NCBI GenBank assembly: GCA_035308965.1
Contig: DATGFN010000024.1
Location: forward strand, 1-64,000
Direction of reading: 5' to 3'
Length of the DNA stretch: 64,000 bases
DNA from: DASYXZ01 sp035308965
Lineage (GTDB): Bacteria > Acidobacteriota > Terriglobia > UBA7540
The notes under the pieces are model-generated. The model did not search any database, had not been told where the DNA came from, and worked only from the letters and a program-made list of their open reading frames with translations. The stretch's first letter is position 1. The number at the start of each line of letters is the position of its first letter. Below, in pieces: positions 10,401 to 18,869 of the stretch. The translations under genes were made by a program, and so were the position numbers.

Positions 10401-11178
10401 ACCCAAGGCGCGGGAACTTTTGGAGGACGCGAAAAAACTTTTGCAGCAAATCGTGGAGGGAAAGCTTTTGACCGCCCGCGCGGTGGTCGGATTGTTCCCT
10501 GCCAACAGCGTAGGCGACGACATTGAAGTGTATGCCGACGACGCGCGCTCGAAAATTCTAACAATTTTTCACACACTAAGGCAGCAGATGGAAAAAGCTC
10601 CGGGCCACTACAATCACGCGCTGGCCGATTTTGTAGCGCCACGCACCCTGGGACCGGTGGATTACCTTGGAGGCTTCGCGGTGACGGCGGGAATCAACAT
10701 TGAGCCGCTGGTAAAGAAATTCGAATCCGACCACGACGACTATAACGCCATCATGACCAAAGCCCTGGCGGACCGGCTGGCCGAGGCGCTGGCGGAATTG
10801 ATGCACAAGCGCGTTCGCGAAGCCTGGGATTACGGCCGCGAGGAAAAACTGAGCGCTGATGATTTGATCCACGAGCGCTACCGGGGCATCCGTCCGGCGG
10901 CCGGATATCCGGCCTCGCCCGACCATACGGAAAAACGCGTGCTGTTCGATCTACTTGAAGTAGAGAAAAATGTCGGGATGCAACTGACCGAAAGTTTCGC
11001 TATGTTCCCTGCCGCTTCGGTGAGTGGACTCTACTTTGCCCATCCCGAAGCCAAATATTTTGCCGTCGGCAAGATTGGCCGCGACCAGGTGGATGATTAT
11101 GCGCGCCGCAAAGGCATGGACGTGCGCACGGTGGAGCGCTGGCTTGCGCCGAACCTCAACTACGATCCCGACGCGTGA
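7435..11178 (+). CDS. metH: Cobalamin-dependent methionine synthase
   Basis: Transfers the methyl group of 5-methyltetrahydrofolate to homocysteine through methylcobalamin. At 1247 residues it is full length with all four modules: homocysteine-binding domain with zinc cysteines (GGCCGS near residue 326), pterin-binding domain (MNFVNIGERTNVTGS), the B12 cap (FLPQVVKSARVMKKAV) and cobalamin-binding domain with the DVHDIG motif that places the axial histidine near residue 777, and the C-terminal AdoMet activation domain (RGIRPAAGYPASPDH). The start is TTG at 7435, the first start codon giving a complete N terminus; the Shine-Dalgarno is weak (GGCGGAG). The 142 nt upstream show no recognisable cobalamin or SAM riboswitch, so control is not evident. 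Confidence 0.97.
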   Translation: MDLRRTNPAIEESPAFLTEVSDRIAQLKHLLSERLVIIDGAMGTMIQAHQLGEKDYRGKQFADHSKDLKQNNDLLNLTQPHLIEAIHRQYLEAGADIIETNTFNANGISMAEYLLQDKVVEINQAGARLARSAADKFMSENPGRICWVAGSLGPTSRSASVVSDISNPAARKVTFDQVRSAYYEQAGALVEGGVDLLLVETIFDTLNGKAALFAIDQYFEDSGRRVPIMVSGTIIDLSGRNLSGQTVEAFWNSVSHANLLSVGLNCALGPKQMRPYIEELSQIAPVFVSCYPNAGLPNVFGGFDETPELMSAELREFAANGWLNIVGGCCGSTPAHIAAIAEAVRGLAPHVPSTPERLTRFSGLEPLTLRPDMNFVNIGERTNVTGSPRFSKLILGGEFENALAVARQQVEGGAQIIDVNMDEGMLDSEQAMTTFLNYIASEPDIARVPIMIDSSKWSVIEAGLKCVQGKGIVNSISLKEGEEVFKHHARLVKRYGAGVVVMAFDEKGQADTVERKVEICTRSYKILTEQVGLPPEDIIFDPNILTVATGMEEHNNYAVNYIEATRRIKATLPGCKVSGGVSNISFSFRGNNAVREAMHSAFLYHAIRAGMDMGIVNAGQLAIYEEIPRDLLELVEDVLLNRRPDATERLLTFADSVKQRGKTEVKEDAWRSGTVEERLSHALVKGIVDFIDADTEEARLKFAKPLQVIEGPLMAGMSVVGDLFGSGKMFLPQVVKSARVMKKAVAHLLPYMEAEKQATGGRQAEGRIVMATVKGDVHDIGKNIVGVVLGCNNYEIIDLGVMVPCEKILQTARDVKADMIGLSGLITPSLDEMVHVAKEMEREGFKVPLLIGGATTSRVHTAVKIAPGYSELVVHVLDASRAVGVVGKLKSPDLKQEFAQQNRQEQDKARKQHGAPKAQPLLTLAEARRRKPPIDWAAAPIARPCFTGIRVTDPVPLEEIVPYIDWSPFFQAWELRGTYPAILDAPDVGPKARELLEDAKKLLQQIVEGKLLTARAVVGLFPANSVGDDIEVYADDARSKILTIFHTLRQQMEKAPGHYNHALADFVAPRTLGPVDYLGGFAVTAGINIEPLVKKFESDHDDYNAIMTKALADRLAEALAELMHKRVREAWDYGREEKLSADDLIHERYRGIRPAAGYPASPDHTEKRVLFDLLEVEKNVGMQLTESFAMFPAASVSGLYFAHPEAKYFAVGKIGRDQVDDYARRKGMDVRTVERWLAPNLNYDPDA

Positions 11179-11193
11179 GACACTTTCATGCAC

Positions 11194-11661
11194 TCAATCA
11201 AACGGGAAAAAAAACAATAGAACAACTATGAAGACCACCATAAGAAACAGCGCTATGAGAAAGGCGCAACCGATCATTTTGATTCGGTCTTTAAGCCATT
11301 TGGTCCATGTGGCTGATCTAGTTTCCAACCTCCGATTGATACAGACTTCCTCTGTCAAGGCCACTATGTAAGGGTAGGCTTGGTCACCTGCCTATTCAAC
11401 GGAACCGGAAAAACTCATTGGGTCGTTCGCAATTCCCTCCGTTTCTTCACGCTCGAGGATTCGCAAAATCAGGTCGCGAACTCGAATACGAAATAGTTCT
11501 GGAATCGGCTTGGAGGCTTTTGCTTCGGTAGCGAGTAATTTCTTTTCCATCTCATTAAGCGGAGTACCCCACTTCTCAGCTTCGACCGCGAGCAAAGTCA
11601 GCATATGGTCTAAGGGATCTTCATTGCGGCTGAACGGGCTCTTTCGTATGAAACTCATCAT
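11194..11661 (-). pseudogene. Hypothetical gene split by one in-frame TAG (helical domain plus C-terminal membrane anchor)
   Basis: The first open segment (11392-11661) encodes 89 residues, MMSFIRKSPFSRNEDP..., charged and helical, ending SGSVE then TAG. Without changing frame the sequence continues AGDQAYPYIVALTEEVC, then a basic stretch, and closes with a strong membrane segment (MIGCAFLIALFLMVVFIVVLLFF) and TGA at 11194-11196. The whole is 155 sense-plus-stop codons in one frame, which suggests one ancestral C-tail-anchored protein with a GAG- or CAG-to-TAG change. The alternative is two genes, the second starting at GTG or TTG near 11365 with no ribosome-binding site. No family is recognised. 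Confidence 0.5.
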
Positions 11662-11844
11662 CTTTACCTAATTCAAGATTTGAGGTGCGGGACAATCTGG
11701 GCCGACATAGTCGTAAATTTGCTGTTTTAAATCCAAAAACACTCTACTTCGCTTCAAAATTGACGCAAACGCGTGACGCTAAGGGAGACTTTAGTCAGGC
11801 TCGAACACCGCGCGACCGGCCAGGGGCGTGCCATGTCTTGAAGG

Positions 11845-12828
11845 TTATCTCGCGGGGTAAGGCCCGCCTGCAAACTTGTTAGGGTGATAGCCTTTTGAGC
11901 CCACAGCACGCGCGAGCGGGCTGCGCGGGTCGGCCCCACTTTTCAACCGGTCGAGAACGTATCTGAAGTCATACCGCGGCCGCCAGCCGAGATCCTTCCT
12001 CGCTCGTTCGTTCACATAGACTCTGTCGATGCCGGGAAACATCTTCCAGCGGCGGCGCGCGTACTCGCCCTCATAGTCCGGAACCCTTCGCTTCACCACC
12101 AGGGGAGCGTTGGCGCGCAAGTCGGTTAGATCGTCCCGAGTAAAAGGCGTAGTCGCGCTGATAATGTAGCGCCCGAAGCCGATAGTGGTAGCTTGCTCCA
12201 GTGCGAGCAGGTGCGCGCTCACTACATCCTCGAGATCCACGCGCCGGTAAAGAAACTCGTTCACCTTGGCGTTGTCATCGTCATAAGCTTGTCGCGTTTC
12301 ATCATTGTCATCCTCTTCGGGAAAAAAGCGGGAGGTTCTCAGGATGAGGCAGGCGAGCCCGTGATTCCGGTGGAATAATTCGCAAATGTCCTCGGCCGCG
12401 GTCTTGGTTACGCCATAGATGTTCCTGGGAATCGGAGTGACATCTTCGGTAATCCACGCCGCCGGGTTTTGAGGCGGCGGAGTCAGCGCGCGGCCGAAGG
12501 CGCTGGTGGTGCTGGTAAAAACCAACGCGCCCACGCCGGCCAGTGAAGCCTCTTCCAGAAGATTGAGTGTCCCGGTGATGTTGGTATCCACAAAGCTTTG
12601 CCGGCTGTGAGTTGCAACGTGGGGCTTGTGAAGCGTGGCCGAGTGGATCACGGCGTTGACATTCCCCATGCATCGTTTGACAAATAGCCGGTCGACGATG
12701 GATCCAACTTCACTCGTGAATTCCGAAGGAACTATGTCCAGCGAGATGACTTCGTGGTCTTTTTCCCTGAGCGTGCGTACCAACGCTTCGCCCAAATGTC
12801 CGCTGCTGCCTGTGACCAGGATCTTCAT
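11845..12828 (-). CDS. NAD-dependent epimerase/dehydratase (extended SDR)
   Basis: A 327-residue extended short-chain dehydrogenase. The nucleotide-binding motif GSSGHLG is at residues 7-13 after MKILVT, the acidic residue at the end of strand 2 (SLD) favours NAD, and the catalytic YGVTK (Tyr138, Lys142) follows a serine/threonine-rich strand (FTSTTSAFG). Relatives act on nucleotide sugars such as UDP-glucose or UDP-galactose, but substrate cannot be assigned. The C-terminal part (RKDLGWRPRYDFRYVLDRL) matches the family's end. It is a single gene, with no polysaccharide genes adjacent. Confidence 0.88.
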   Translation of the reverse strand: MKILVTGSSGHLGEALVRTLREKDHEVISLDIVPSEFTSEVGSIVDRLFVKRCMGNVNAVIHSATLHKPHVATHSRQSFVDTNITGTLNLLEEASLAGVGALVFTSTTSAFGRALTPPPQNPAAWITEDVTPIPRNIYGVTKTAAEDICELFHRNHGLACLILRTSRFFPEEDDNDETRQAYDDDNAKVNEFLYRRVDLEDVVSAHLLALEQATTIGFGRYIISATTPFTRDDLTDLRANAPLVVKRRVPDYEGEYARRRWKMFPGIDRVYVNERARKDLGWRPRYDFRYVLDRLKSGADPRSPLARAVGSKGYHPNKFAGGPYPAR

Positions 12829-12925
12829 GTTCAGGTACGTCTCCCTCCGCGTTTATTGTAGTGCGTTCCTGCCAGGGGCCATGTGACTTCAAGCATGATT
12901 CGGTGTCTCTGCTCGACTCTTCATC

Positions 12926-12958
12926 TCAAGTTATATTAGATATATAATCTTAACTTGA
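12926..12958. promoter_or_regulatory. AT-rich inverted repeat with -10 element between divergent genes
   Basis: TCAAGTTA (12926-12933) and TAACTTGA (12951-12958) form exact 8-bp inverted arms around 17 A/T-rich bases. Inside lies a perfect plus-strand TATAAT (12943-12948), with TTCATC 17 nt upstream as a weak -35. The site is in the 131-bp divergent gap and looks like a regulator-binding site overlapping the promoter of the 12960 gene. Confidence 0.4.
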
Positions 12959-12959
12959 T

Positions 12960-13379
12960 TTGCCGGGAGGACTACTGAGGCCAGCGATAATTGCACTAAT
13001 CAGTTTATTCCTATTCTGCCCTGCATTTGCTGATGAATCTTTAAAGGGATCGCTCTGCGTCGCGCCATTTGACTTCCGATCAGCGAATCCCCGCAGAGCC
13101 GCTGCCGGAGATGTGGAATGCACTTCCGGTAGACTTTCACTTAAAGTTGATGGGCAGGAAGCGGTGGCATGGCCGCAAAATAAATGCCTTACGGTCGAGG
13201 GCTTAGATCTTAAACAACGTCATCGATTGGTTGTACTGTGCGACGGTAAAGCACAACAATCCTTCAGCTTCCGTTTCTCCGAATTTAAGTCGAAAGCACC
13301 ATGCCTTTTTATCAACGATCTTTACAAGACTATACAGCTGTGGGATCGCAAAGGGGCACCATGGTGCAAATGCAAATAA
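12960..13379 (+). CDS. Small exported cysteine-containing hypothetical protein
   Basis: The longest frame starts at TTG 12960, but that codon has no ribosome-binding site and lies only about 5 nt past the predicted transcription start. GGGAGG at 12964-12969 would fit a CTG start at 12975 better. Either way the product opens with a signal peptide (IIALISLFLFCPAFA, cleaved before DES) and has a mature domain of about 110 residues with six cysteines ending in WCKCK, suggesting disulfide bonds. No family recognised. The stop is 13 nt from the convergent lactonase gene. Confidence 0.6.
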   Translation: MPGGLLRPAIIALISLFLFCPAFADESLKGSLCVAPFDFRSANPRRAAAGDVECTSGRLSLKVDGQEAVAWPQNKCLTVEGLDLKQRHRLVVLCDGKAQQSFSFRFSEFKSKAPCLFINDLYKTIQLWDRKGAPWCKCK

Positions 13380-13392
13380 AGCCCGCCTTTCG

Positions 13393-14586
13393 CTACTTCG
13401 CCACAAAGGTCACGCAGACCGGCGAAGGAACATCGGCCATTTCGCCAGTGGGAGTCAAACGGCCGGTCTTGGGGTCGATGCGGAAAACTACGAGAGTGTC
13501 GGAATTCTGATTGGCGGCGAAAAGGTAATTCCCCGTGGGATCGAGGGCGAAATTACGCGGCTCTTTCCCTCCCGTGCTCACAAACTCAACCGGGGTGAGC
13601 GTCCCTTTGTGCGGGTCAATGGCGAAGACGGCGATGCTGTCATGCCCGCGATTTGAGCCGTAAAGAAATTTACCAGAGGGATGCACCACCACTTCTGCGC
13701 AGTTGCTCTTGCCCTTGAAATCCTTGGGCAACGTCGAAATCTCCTGGAGTTCCCGCAAAGTTCCGCGCGCCGCGTTATAAGAAAACGCGGTGAGCATGGA
13801 CCCCATTTCGCTGATCACGTAAACAAATTTTCCGTTGGGTGAAATGGCAAAGTGTCGCGGCCCTGACCCCGCATGGATTTTGGCAAACGGAGGTTCGCCG
13901 GGCGCCAGGGTTCCGTGCGCCGCGTCAAATCTGTAAACAAGGAGTTCGTCCAGGCCCAGATCGGCGGAGAGGACAAAGCGGTTGTCCGGTGTCACACCGA
14001 TCGAGTGCGCGTGGGGCCCTTCCTGCTGCTCGTGATTCACACTTGACCCATGGCGCTGATCGAAGGCGGTGGCATTGCCCAGGCGGCCATCCTCGAGCAC
14101 GGGAAACACGGCCACGGTGCCGCTCGAGTAATTCGCCACCATGACGTATTTGCCAGTTTTGTCCAGCGATATATGGCAGGGGCCGGCTCCACGAGAGATA
14201 ACCTCATCAAGGAAAGTAAGTTTGCCGGTCTCGTGGTCAATGGTGAAGGCGCTGACGCCGCCGGTTTTTTCCCCCTTGTAATTGTCGATTTCATTGACCG
14301 CGTAAAGGATTCGGCGGTTGGGGTCGACGGCAAGAAAGGAGGGGTTCACAGTCTTAGCAGCCACGCCGAGCGAGACAAGCTTTCCTGTGGATTCTTCAAA
14401 GCGATACGCATAGATGCCCTCGCTTTTGGGGCCAGTGTAGGTGCCCACGTATACAATATATTCATTGGTCGGCCGATCCTTGTGGGTGGCAAGAGCCTGA
14501 ACTGGCGTATCCAGGGCGCCTAAAACAGTCAACACTAGAAGGGCCGCCTGGGTCGTGAAGTGATATCGAATATTTTCCTTTCGCAT
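13393..14586 (-). CDS. Exported beta-propeller lactonase (6-phosphogluconolactonase-like)
   Basis: A 397-residue seven-bladed propeller of the lactonase family. Blade repeats such as FLAVDPNRRILYAVNE, HFAISPNGKFVYVISE and NFALDPTGNYLFAANQ recur at regular spacing, and ISLDKTGKYVMVANYSSGTVAVF is typical. Start ATG 14586 was chosen because AAAGGTAG precedes it and because it begins a signal peptide (AALLVLTVLGALDTPVQA); the frame is open further to 14832 without support. Family members hydrolyse 6-phosphogluconolactone or other lactones; export suggests a non-phosphorylated sugar lactone here. It follows the PQQ dehydrogenase by 98 nt on the same strand, which fits sequential periplasmic oxidation and lactone opening. 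Confidence 0.88.
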   Translation of the reverse strand: MRKENIRYHFTTQAALLVLTVLGALDTPVQALATHKDRPTNEYIVYVGTYTGPKSEGIYAYRFEESTGKLVSLGVAAKTVNPSFLAVDPNRRILYAVNEIDNYKGEKTGGVSAFTIDHETGKLTFLDEVISRGAGPCHISLDKTGKYVMVANYSSGTVAVFPVLEDGRLGNATAFDQRHGSSVNHEQQEGPHAHSIGVTPDNRFVLSADLGLDELLVYRFDAAHGTLAPGEPPFAKIHAGSGPRHFAISPNGKFVYVISEMGSMLTAFSYNAARGTLRELQEISTLPKDFKGKSNCAEVVVHPSGKFLYGSNRGHDSIAVFAIDPHKGTLTPVEFVSTGGKEPRNFALDPTGNYLFAANQNSDTLVVFRIDPKTGRLTPTGEMADVPSPVCVTFVAK

Positions 14587-14684
14587 TTGAAAACTACCTT
14601 TGGGATAAAAAAACTTAAAGTGCAAAAATAAATCCAACCTCGTCCCGTCCCCAATTCGAAACAGCCCGGGAGCCGGAGTGCGGT

Positions 14685-16829
14685 TTATTCGGGCAGCGCG
14701 AAGGCCACATAACTGCCACCCGGAGGCTCGCCCGACTTTCCGCCTCCCGCGGCAATTACTACAAACTGACGGCCATTCACTTCGTAAGTGGCGGGGGTCG
14801 CGTTGCCGCCCGCGGGCAGCACGGCCTCCCACAAAAGTTTTCCGGTGGCCTTATCGTAGGCGCGGAATTTTCTGTCGTGCGTTGTGGCGCCGATGAAGAC
14901 CAGCCCTCCGGCGGTAACCACGGGTCCGCCATAATTTTCGCTGCCGGTATTGTGCATGCCCTTGGCGGCCAATTCGGGAAATTCGCCGAAAGGAATTTTC
15001 CAAACGAACTTGCCGGTATTCAAGTTAACCGCGTTGAGAGTCCCCCACGGCGGCTTAACCGCGGGATAGCCATCGGCATCGAGGAACTTGTTATACCCAT
15101 CAATGGTGTACTTGAGCGGGCTGGCGGACTGGTCGCTGATAGGCGTGGCGAAAACGTGATCCTCGCCCGTGGCCAGGAAATGCGCCATGGCGGCAACCAC
15201 GTTTTGTCCGAGATGGGCGAAATTGGGCATGCGCCCGCGGCCCTCGCTGATGACGCGGGCGATTTGCGGTTCTTTATATTTCCCGGTTAAGTTGAGCAGT
15301 GAAGGAAATTCGGGCGGCGTTCCGCGCATGTCCGCTCGATGGCAACTGGCGCAGTTGGCAGCGTAGACCTCTTTGCTCGTGGCCTGTTCCCTGGTTTGGG
15401 GCCGCGGAATCAGCCGGAGAATCCAGGCCATCTCGTTGGCATTCACGTAGAGCGTTCCGGACTCGGGGTCGAACGCGGAGCCGCCCCATTCGCCGCCGCC
15501 ATCAAAGCCGGGAAAAACCACCGTGCCCTCGCGGCTGGGTGGAGTGAACTGTCCGCCACTGCGAACTTTCTTCAGTTGCGCGAGAACCTCGCGGTGCGCC
15601 GCCTCGGTCCGCTGGGTCGCGAGATCGGGCGTGAAAATCTGGCGCGCGAAGGGCGGCGGCAAAAGAGGAAAAGGTTGCGTTTCCGCCGTGGTCTCGCCAT
15701 CGACGTCGGAGGCCGGCACCTTGCGGTACTCGACGGGGAAAAGTGGCTTGCCGGTTTCGCGGTCGAGAACAAAAACGAAGCCCGACTTGGTGGTCTGCGC
15801 CACCGCGTCCACGGAACGCCCCTGGCGCTGGACGGTAATCAGCAGCGGCGCGGCGGGAAAATCGCGGTCCCACAGATCGTGCTTGACGCCTTGAAAATGC
15901 CACACGCGCTCGCCGGTTTCCGCATTCAGGGCGATCACACAATTGGAGAAAAGGTCGTCGCCGATCCGATTGGCGCCGTAGAAATCGAAGGCGGCAGAAC
16001 CCGTGGCAATAAAGGCGAGCCCGCGTTTTTCGTCCAGGCTCAGGCCCGCCCAGTCATTGGCTCCTCCACTGTATGTCCACGCGTCCTTGGGCCAGGTCTC
16101 GTAGCCGAACTCGCCGGGATGGGGAATGGTGTGGAATGTCCACCGAATTTTTCCGGTGCGCACGTCGTAGGCGCGGATGTCGCCGGGGGATGCGGGCAAG
16201 TCTTCACTGACGATGCTGCCCAGGATCAAGAGGTCCTTGTAAACCACTCCGGGGGAGGTGGCGGAAACGGATTGGAATTTGGGATCACGGCCCAATCCTT
16301 CGCGCAAGTCCACTTTGCCGGATTCTCCGAAAGTCGTAATGGATTTTCCCGTGTTGGCATCGACGGCGTAGAGGTATTGATTTACAGCGTAGAATAATCT
16401 GCGGTCATCGCCCTCCTCCCAATAATTTACGCCGCGGTTGCGTAGTTTCCAAAAGACGGCTTTGCCCTCGACGGGGCTGAAACTCCAAACCAGTTTGCCC
16501 GTGGCAGCGTCCAGAGCGATCAAGCGCAATTTGGGCGTGGTGGCATAAAGGACACCGCGCACCACAAGCGGGTTGCACTGCATTTCCGACTCGGGAAAAA
16601 CGTCACCCGTGTCATAAGTCCAGGCCACTTTGAGCTTTTGAACATTGCCGCGATTGATCTGCTGTAGAGAAGAATAGCGGAGGTTTTTCGGACTTCCGCC
16701 CGCCACAGGCCAGCCGTTGTAATCGTTCCCGACGGGGGGCCGTTGCTGCCCTGCCTGGAAAATGGCTGCCGCCATGAGAGCGCTTGCCAGAGTGAACTTC
16801 AAAAGCGCCTTGATCGAAAATGTTTTCAT
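14685..16829 (-). CDS. PQQ-dependent dehydrogenase with inserted cytochrome c domain
   Basis: A 714-residue exported quinoprotein. After a signal peptide (LLKFTLASALMAAAIFQA) come propeller blades with the family patterns NLRYSSLQQINRGNVQKLKVAWTYDTGD in two parts and ALDAATGKLVWSF. A cytochrome c module is inserted late in the propeller, CASCH at about residues 492-496 with MPNFAHL as the likely axial-methionine region, and the last blades follow (FIGATTHDRKFRAYDKATGKLLW). Such enzymes oxidise sugars or alcohols in the periplasm and pass electrons to the respiratory chain. Soluble glucose dehydrogenase-like activity is plausible from the neighbouring lactonase, but the substrate is not determined. 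No pqq biosynthesis genes are in the window. Confidence 0.9.
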   Translation of the reverse strand: MKTFSIKALLKFTLASALMAAAIFQAGQQRPPVGNDYNGWPVAGGSPKNLRYSSLQQINRGNVQKLKVAWTYDTGDVFPESEMQCNPLVVRGVLYATTPKLRLIALDAATGKLVWSFSPVEGKAVFWKLRNRGVNYWEEGDDRRLFYAVNQYLYAVDANTGKSITTFGESGKVDLREGLGRDPKFQSVSATSPGVVYKDLLILGSIVSEDLPASPGDIRAYDVRTGKIRWTFHTIPHPGEFGYETWPKDAWTYSGGANDWAGLSLDEKRGLAFIATGSAAFDFYGANRIGDDLFSNCVIALNAETGERVWHFQGVKHDLWDRDFPAAPLLITVQRQGRSVDAVAQTTKSGFVFVLDRETGKPLFPVEYRKVPASDVDGETTAETQPFPLLPPPFARQIFTPDLATQRTEAAHREVLAQLKKVRSGGQFTPPSREGTVVFPGFDGGGEWGGSAFDPESGTLYVNANEMAWILRLIPRPQTREQATSKEVYAANCASCHRADMRGTPPEFPSLLNLTGKYKEPQIARVISEGRGRMPNFAHLGQNVVAAMAHFLATGEDHVFATPISDQSASPLKYTIDGYNKFLDADGYPAVKPPWGTLNAVNLNTGKFVWKIPFGEFPELAAKGMHNTGSENYGGPVVTAGGLVFIGATTHDRKFRAYDKATGKLLWEAVLPAGGNATPATYEVNGRQFVVIAAGGGKSGEPPGGSYVAFALPE

Positions 16830-16896
16830 GCGCAGGGAAAAGCGGTGGTGTTATTCATGGAGCATGTCCGAAATGAACCGCGGTCATGTGAATTGA

Positions 16897-17250
16897 TCAT
16901 CGGGCTGTCGGTTTGGATCCCCCGTTGCGGCCGCTGATATATTTTTCAACAAAGGTGATGAAAGAATTGAGACGCCCCTCACTGTCCGCTTGGACCTCGG
17001 CAAGGTGCTCCATTCGCGTTTCGAATTTATCCTCCCGGTTAGCGAGTGAACTCACTCGTTCGGTCAATTCAGTCATGGCCACCGCCAAACGCCCGATCAA
17101 GTTCGTGGCCGTCTGAATCTCTTGTTCAGTCTTGGCGCGGCTTTTTTCCAATTCGGTAATGGCATCATCGTGCCGCTGCATCTTCGCGGTTAGCTGTGCC
17201 TGTTGCTCCACGATGAATTGCATGGTCCTTTCAAGCTGTTCGGGAGTCAA
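16897..17250 (-). CDS. Small coiled-coil protein
   Basis: A 117-residue protein dominated by heptad-like helix: TPEQLERTMQFIVEQQAQLTAKMQ, interrupted here for length, then further E/L/T-rich helix to residue about 105 and a basic, glycine-rich tail (GRNGGSKPTAR). It has no signal peptide or membrane segment. Similar short coiled-coil proteins beginning TPEQxERTMxFI occur in acidobacteria, as far as I recall, with no known function. It stands between two unrelated genes on the same strand. Confidence 0.7.
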   Translation of the reverse strand: MTPEQLERTMQFIVEQQAQLTAKMQRHDDAITELEKSRAKTEQEIQTATNLIGRLAVAMTELTERVSSLANREDKFETRMEHLAEVQADSEGRLNSFITFVEKYISGRNGGSKPTAR

Positions 17251-17309
17251 TTTCGTCCTCTTTTAATCCGGTTTTGATTGTATCCCAATCTCGTATTCTG
17301 CGGAAAGTA

Positions 17310-18701
17310 TCAAAGCCGGTTCAGTCCGTCGAGTGCGGCGACTTTATAAGCCTCCGCCAGGGTCGGATAATTGAAAACGGTATCGCGGAAATATTCAATT
17401 GTTCCTCCGAACGAAAGCACGGCCTGGCCAATGTGGATGATCTCCGTGGCCCGCTCGCCCATGGCGTGCACTCCCAAGAGCTTGAGATTCTTCCGGTGAA
17501 ATAGAAGTTTCAGCATGCCGTTATCGTCGCCCAGCATCATGCTCTTCGCCAATTCGGAATACTTGGCGATCCCGATTTCATAAGGCACTTTGGCCGCTGT
17601 CAATTTCTCCTCGGTCTCTCCCACCATGGAAATTTCAGGAATCGTGTAGATCCCGTAGGGGAATAGTCCCGCCACTTGAGACGCCGGGACTCCGAACATG
17701 TGACAACTGGCCAGGCGTCCCTGCTCCATGGATGTGCTGGCCAGGGCGGGAAAGCCTATTACATCACCGGCTGCGTAAATGTGAGGGACTTTGGTTTGGA
17801 ATGAACCATTCACTTCCACTTTGCCGCGCGGGTCAGGGCTCAATCCCGCCGCTTCCAAGTTCAGCCGGTCTCCGTTAGCCTGGCGTCCCACGGCGTACAA
17901 CAAGCCGTCTCCCCGAACGCGCTTGCCGCTTTCAAGTTCCGCGAAGACCCTGTCTGTTTCCGCATCGACGCCCACGGAAGTTACTTTCTCACCCAGCCGG
18001 AAAATGGTGCCCAATCGGCGCAGGTGAAAAGTGAGTGCTTCCAGGATTTCATGGTCGACAAAATCGAGGATGGTGGGTCTCTGATCGATCAAGGTTACGC
18101 GAGCGCCCAGAGCAGCGTAAAAAGAGCTGCACTCGAGTCCCACGACGCCGGCGCCCACCACTATCGCCTCCTTGGGCAAGCGCGACACGCCGGGAAACTG
18201 GTCGGTATCAATAATTCGAACGCCGTCAAAAGGAATGTCAGAACTGTGAGCGGGACGAGTGCCGCAGGCAATCATGATGCGCTCACTGCGAAGAGCAACG
18301 GTTTTGCTCTCGCCTGCAACTTCCACCGTGTGGGGATCCACAAAGCTGCCGCTGCCCTCAAACAGGGCAATATTGTTACGCCTGAGCTGAGCGCGGATTA
18401 CTTCCGTCTCCCGGCTGACGATAGTTTGCACGCGATAGGTAAGATCCTGGATGGTAATATCATCTTTGGTCTGGAAGTCGCGGCCGTAAAAACCCCGCTG
18501 TCTGAATCCGGTCAATTGAAGGACAGCTTCGCGAAAAGTTTTGCTGGGAATAGTCCCGGTGTGGACACATACACCTCCCACCAAGTGCCCGCGGTCGATG
18601 ATGGCCACACGCTTGCGCATTTTGGCGGCGCACACTGCGGCCTTTTGTCCCGCCGGCCCGCTGCCAATCACCACCAGATCGAATTGTTGCGCATCCGCCA
18701 T
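17310..18701 (-). CDS. sthA: Soluble (Si-specific) pyridine nucleotide transhydrogenase
   Basis: A 463-residue FAD flavoprotein of the disulfide-reductase superfamily. The FAD motif VVIGSGPAGQKAA is at the N terminus, and the segment GGVCVHTGTIPSKT keeps only one of the two redox cysteines, which is characteristic of SthA rather than dihydrolipoamide dehydrogenase. The NAD(P) motif VVGAGVVGLECSSFYAALG and the C-terminal dimerisation domain (GVHAMGERATEIIHIGQ) are complete. It exchanges reducing equivalents between NADPH and NAD+, usually removing excess NADPH. It lies downstream of the redox-signalling pair at 18870-21964 with a 168-nt gap and may belong to the same redox response. Confidence 0.93.
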   Translation of the reverse strand: MADAQQFDLVVIGSGPAGQKAAVCAAKMRKRVAIIDRGHLVGGVCVHTGTIPSKTFREAVLQLTGFRQRGFYGRDFQTKDDITIQDLTYRVQTIVSRETEVIRAQLRRNNIALFEGSGSFVDPHTVEVAGESKTVALRSERIMIACGTRPAHSSDIPFDGVRIIDTDQFPGVSRLPKEAIVVGAGVVGLECSSFYAALGARVTLIDQRPTILDFVDHEILEALTFHLRRLGTIFRLGEKVTSVGVDAETDRVFAELESGKRVRGDGLLYAVGRQANGDRLNLEAAGLSPDPRGKVEVNGSFQTKVPHIYAAGDVIGFPALASTSMEQGRLASCHMFGVPASQVAGLFPYGIYTIPEISMVGETEEKLTAAKVPYEIGIAKYSELAKSMMLGDDNGMLKLLFHRKNLKLLGVHAMGERATEIIHIGQAVLSFGGTIEYFRDTVFNYPTLAEAYKVAALDGLNRL

Positions 18702-18869
18702 CGCTTATGCCCGGGTCACGGCCGACACCTGGAGTTCAACCGCCAAGTTCAAATGGAATTACTCCGGCGACAGGCAGCAGGGCGTAAAGTGAACACCTAA
18801 CTTGCCCTTCTACACCACGCCCGAAACTGTCCAGGTGGCGCTTATCATGCCATTACTGGCGTCCGATTG

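Noticed and set aside
15339..16397. A 352-codon plus-strand frame opposite the PQQ dehydrogenase.
   Set aside because: The minus-strand gene has clear motifs and a full-length match; the opposite frame is a GC-codon shadow, like those opposite 18870-21964, 30983-32137, 43226-46327 and 57655-58446.
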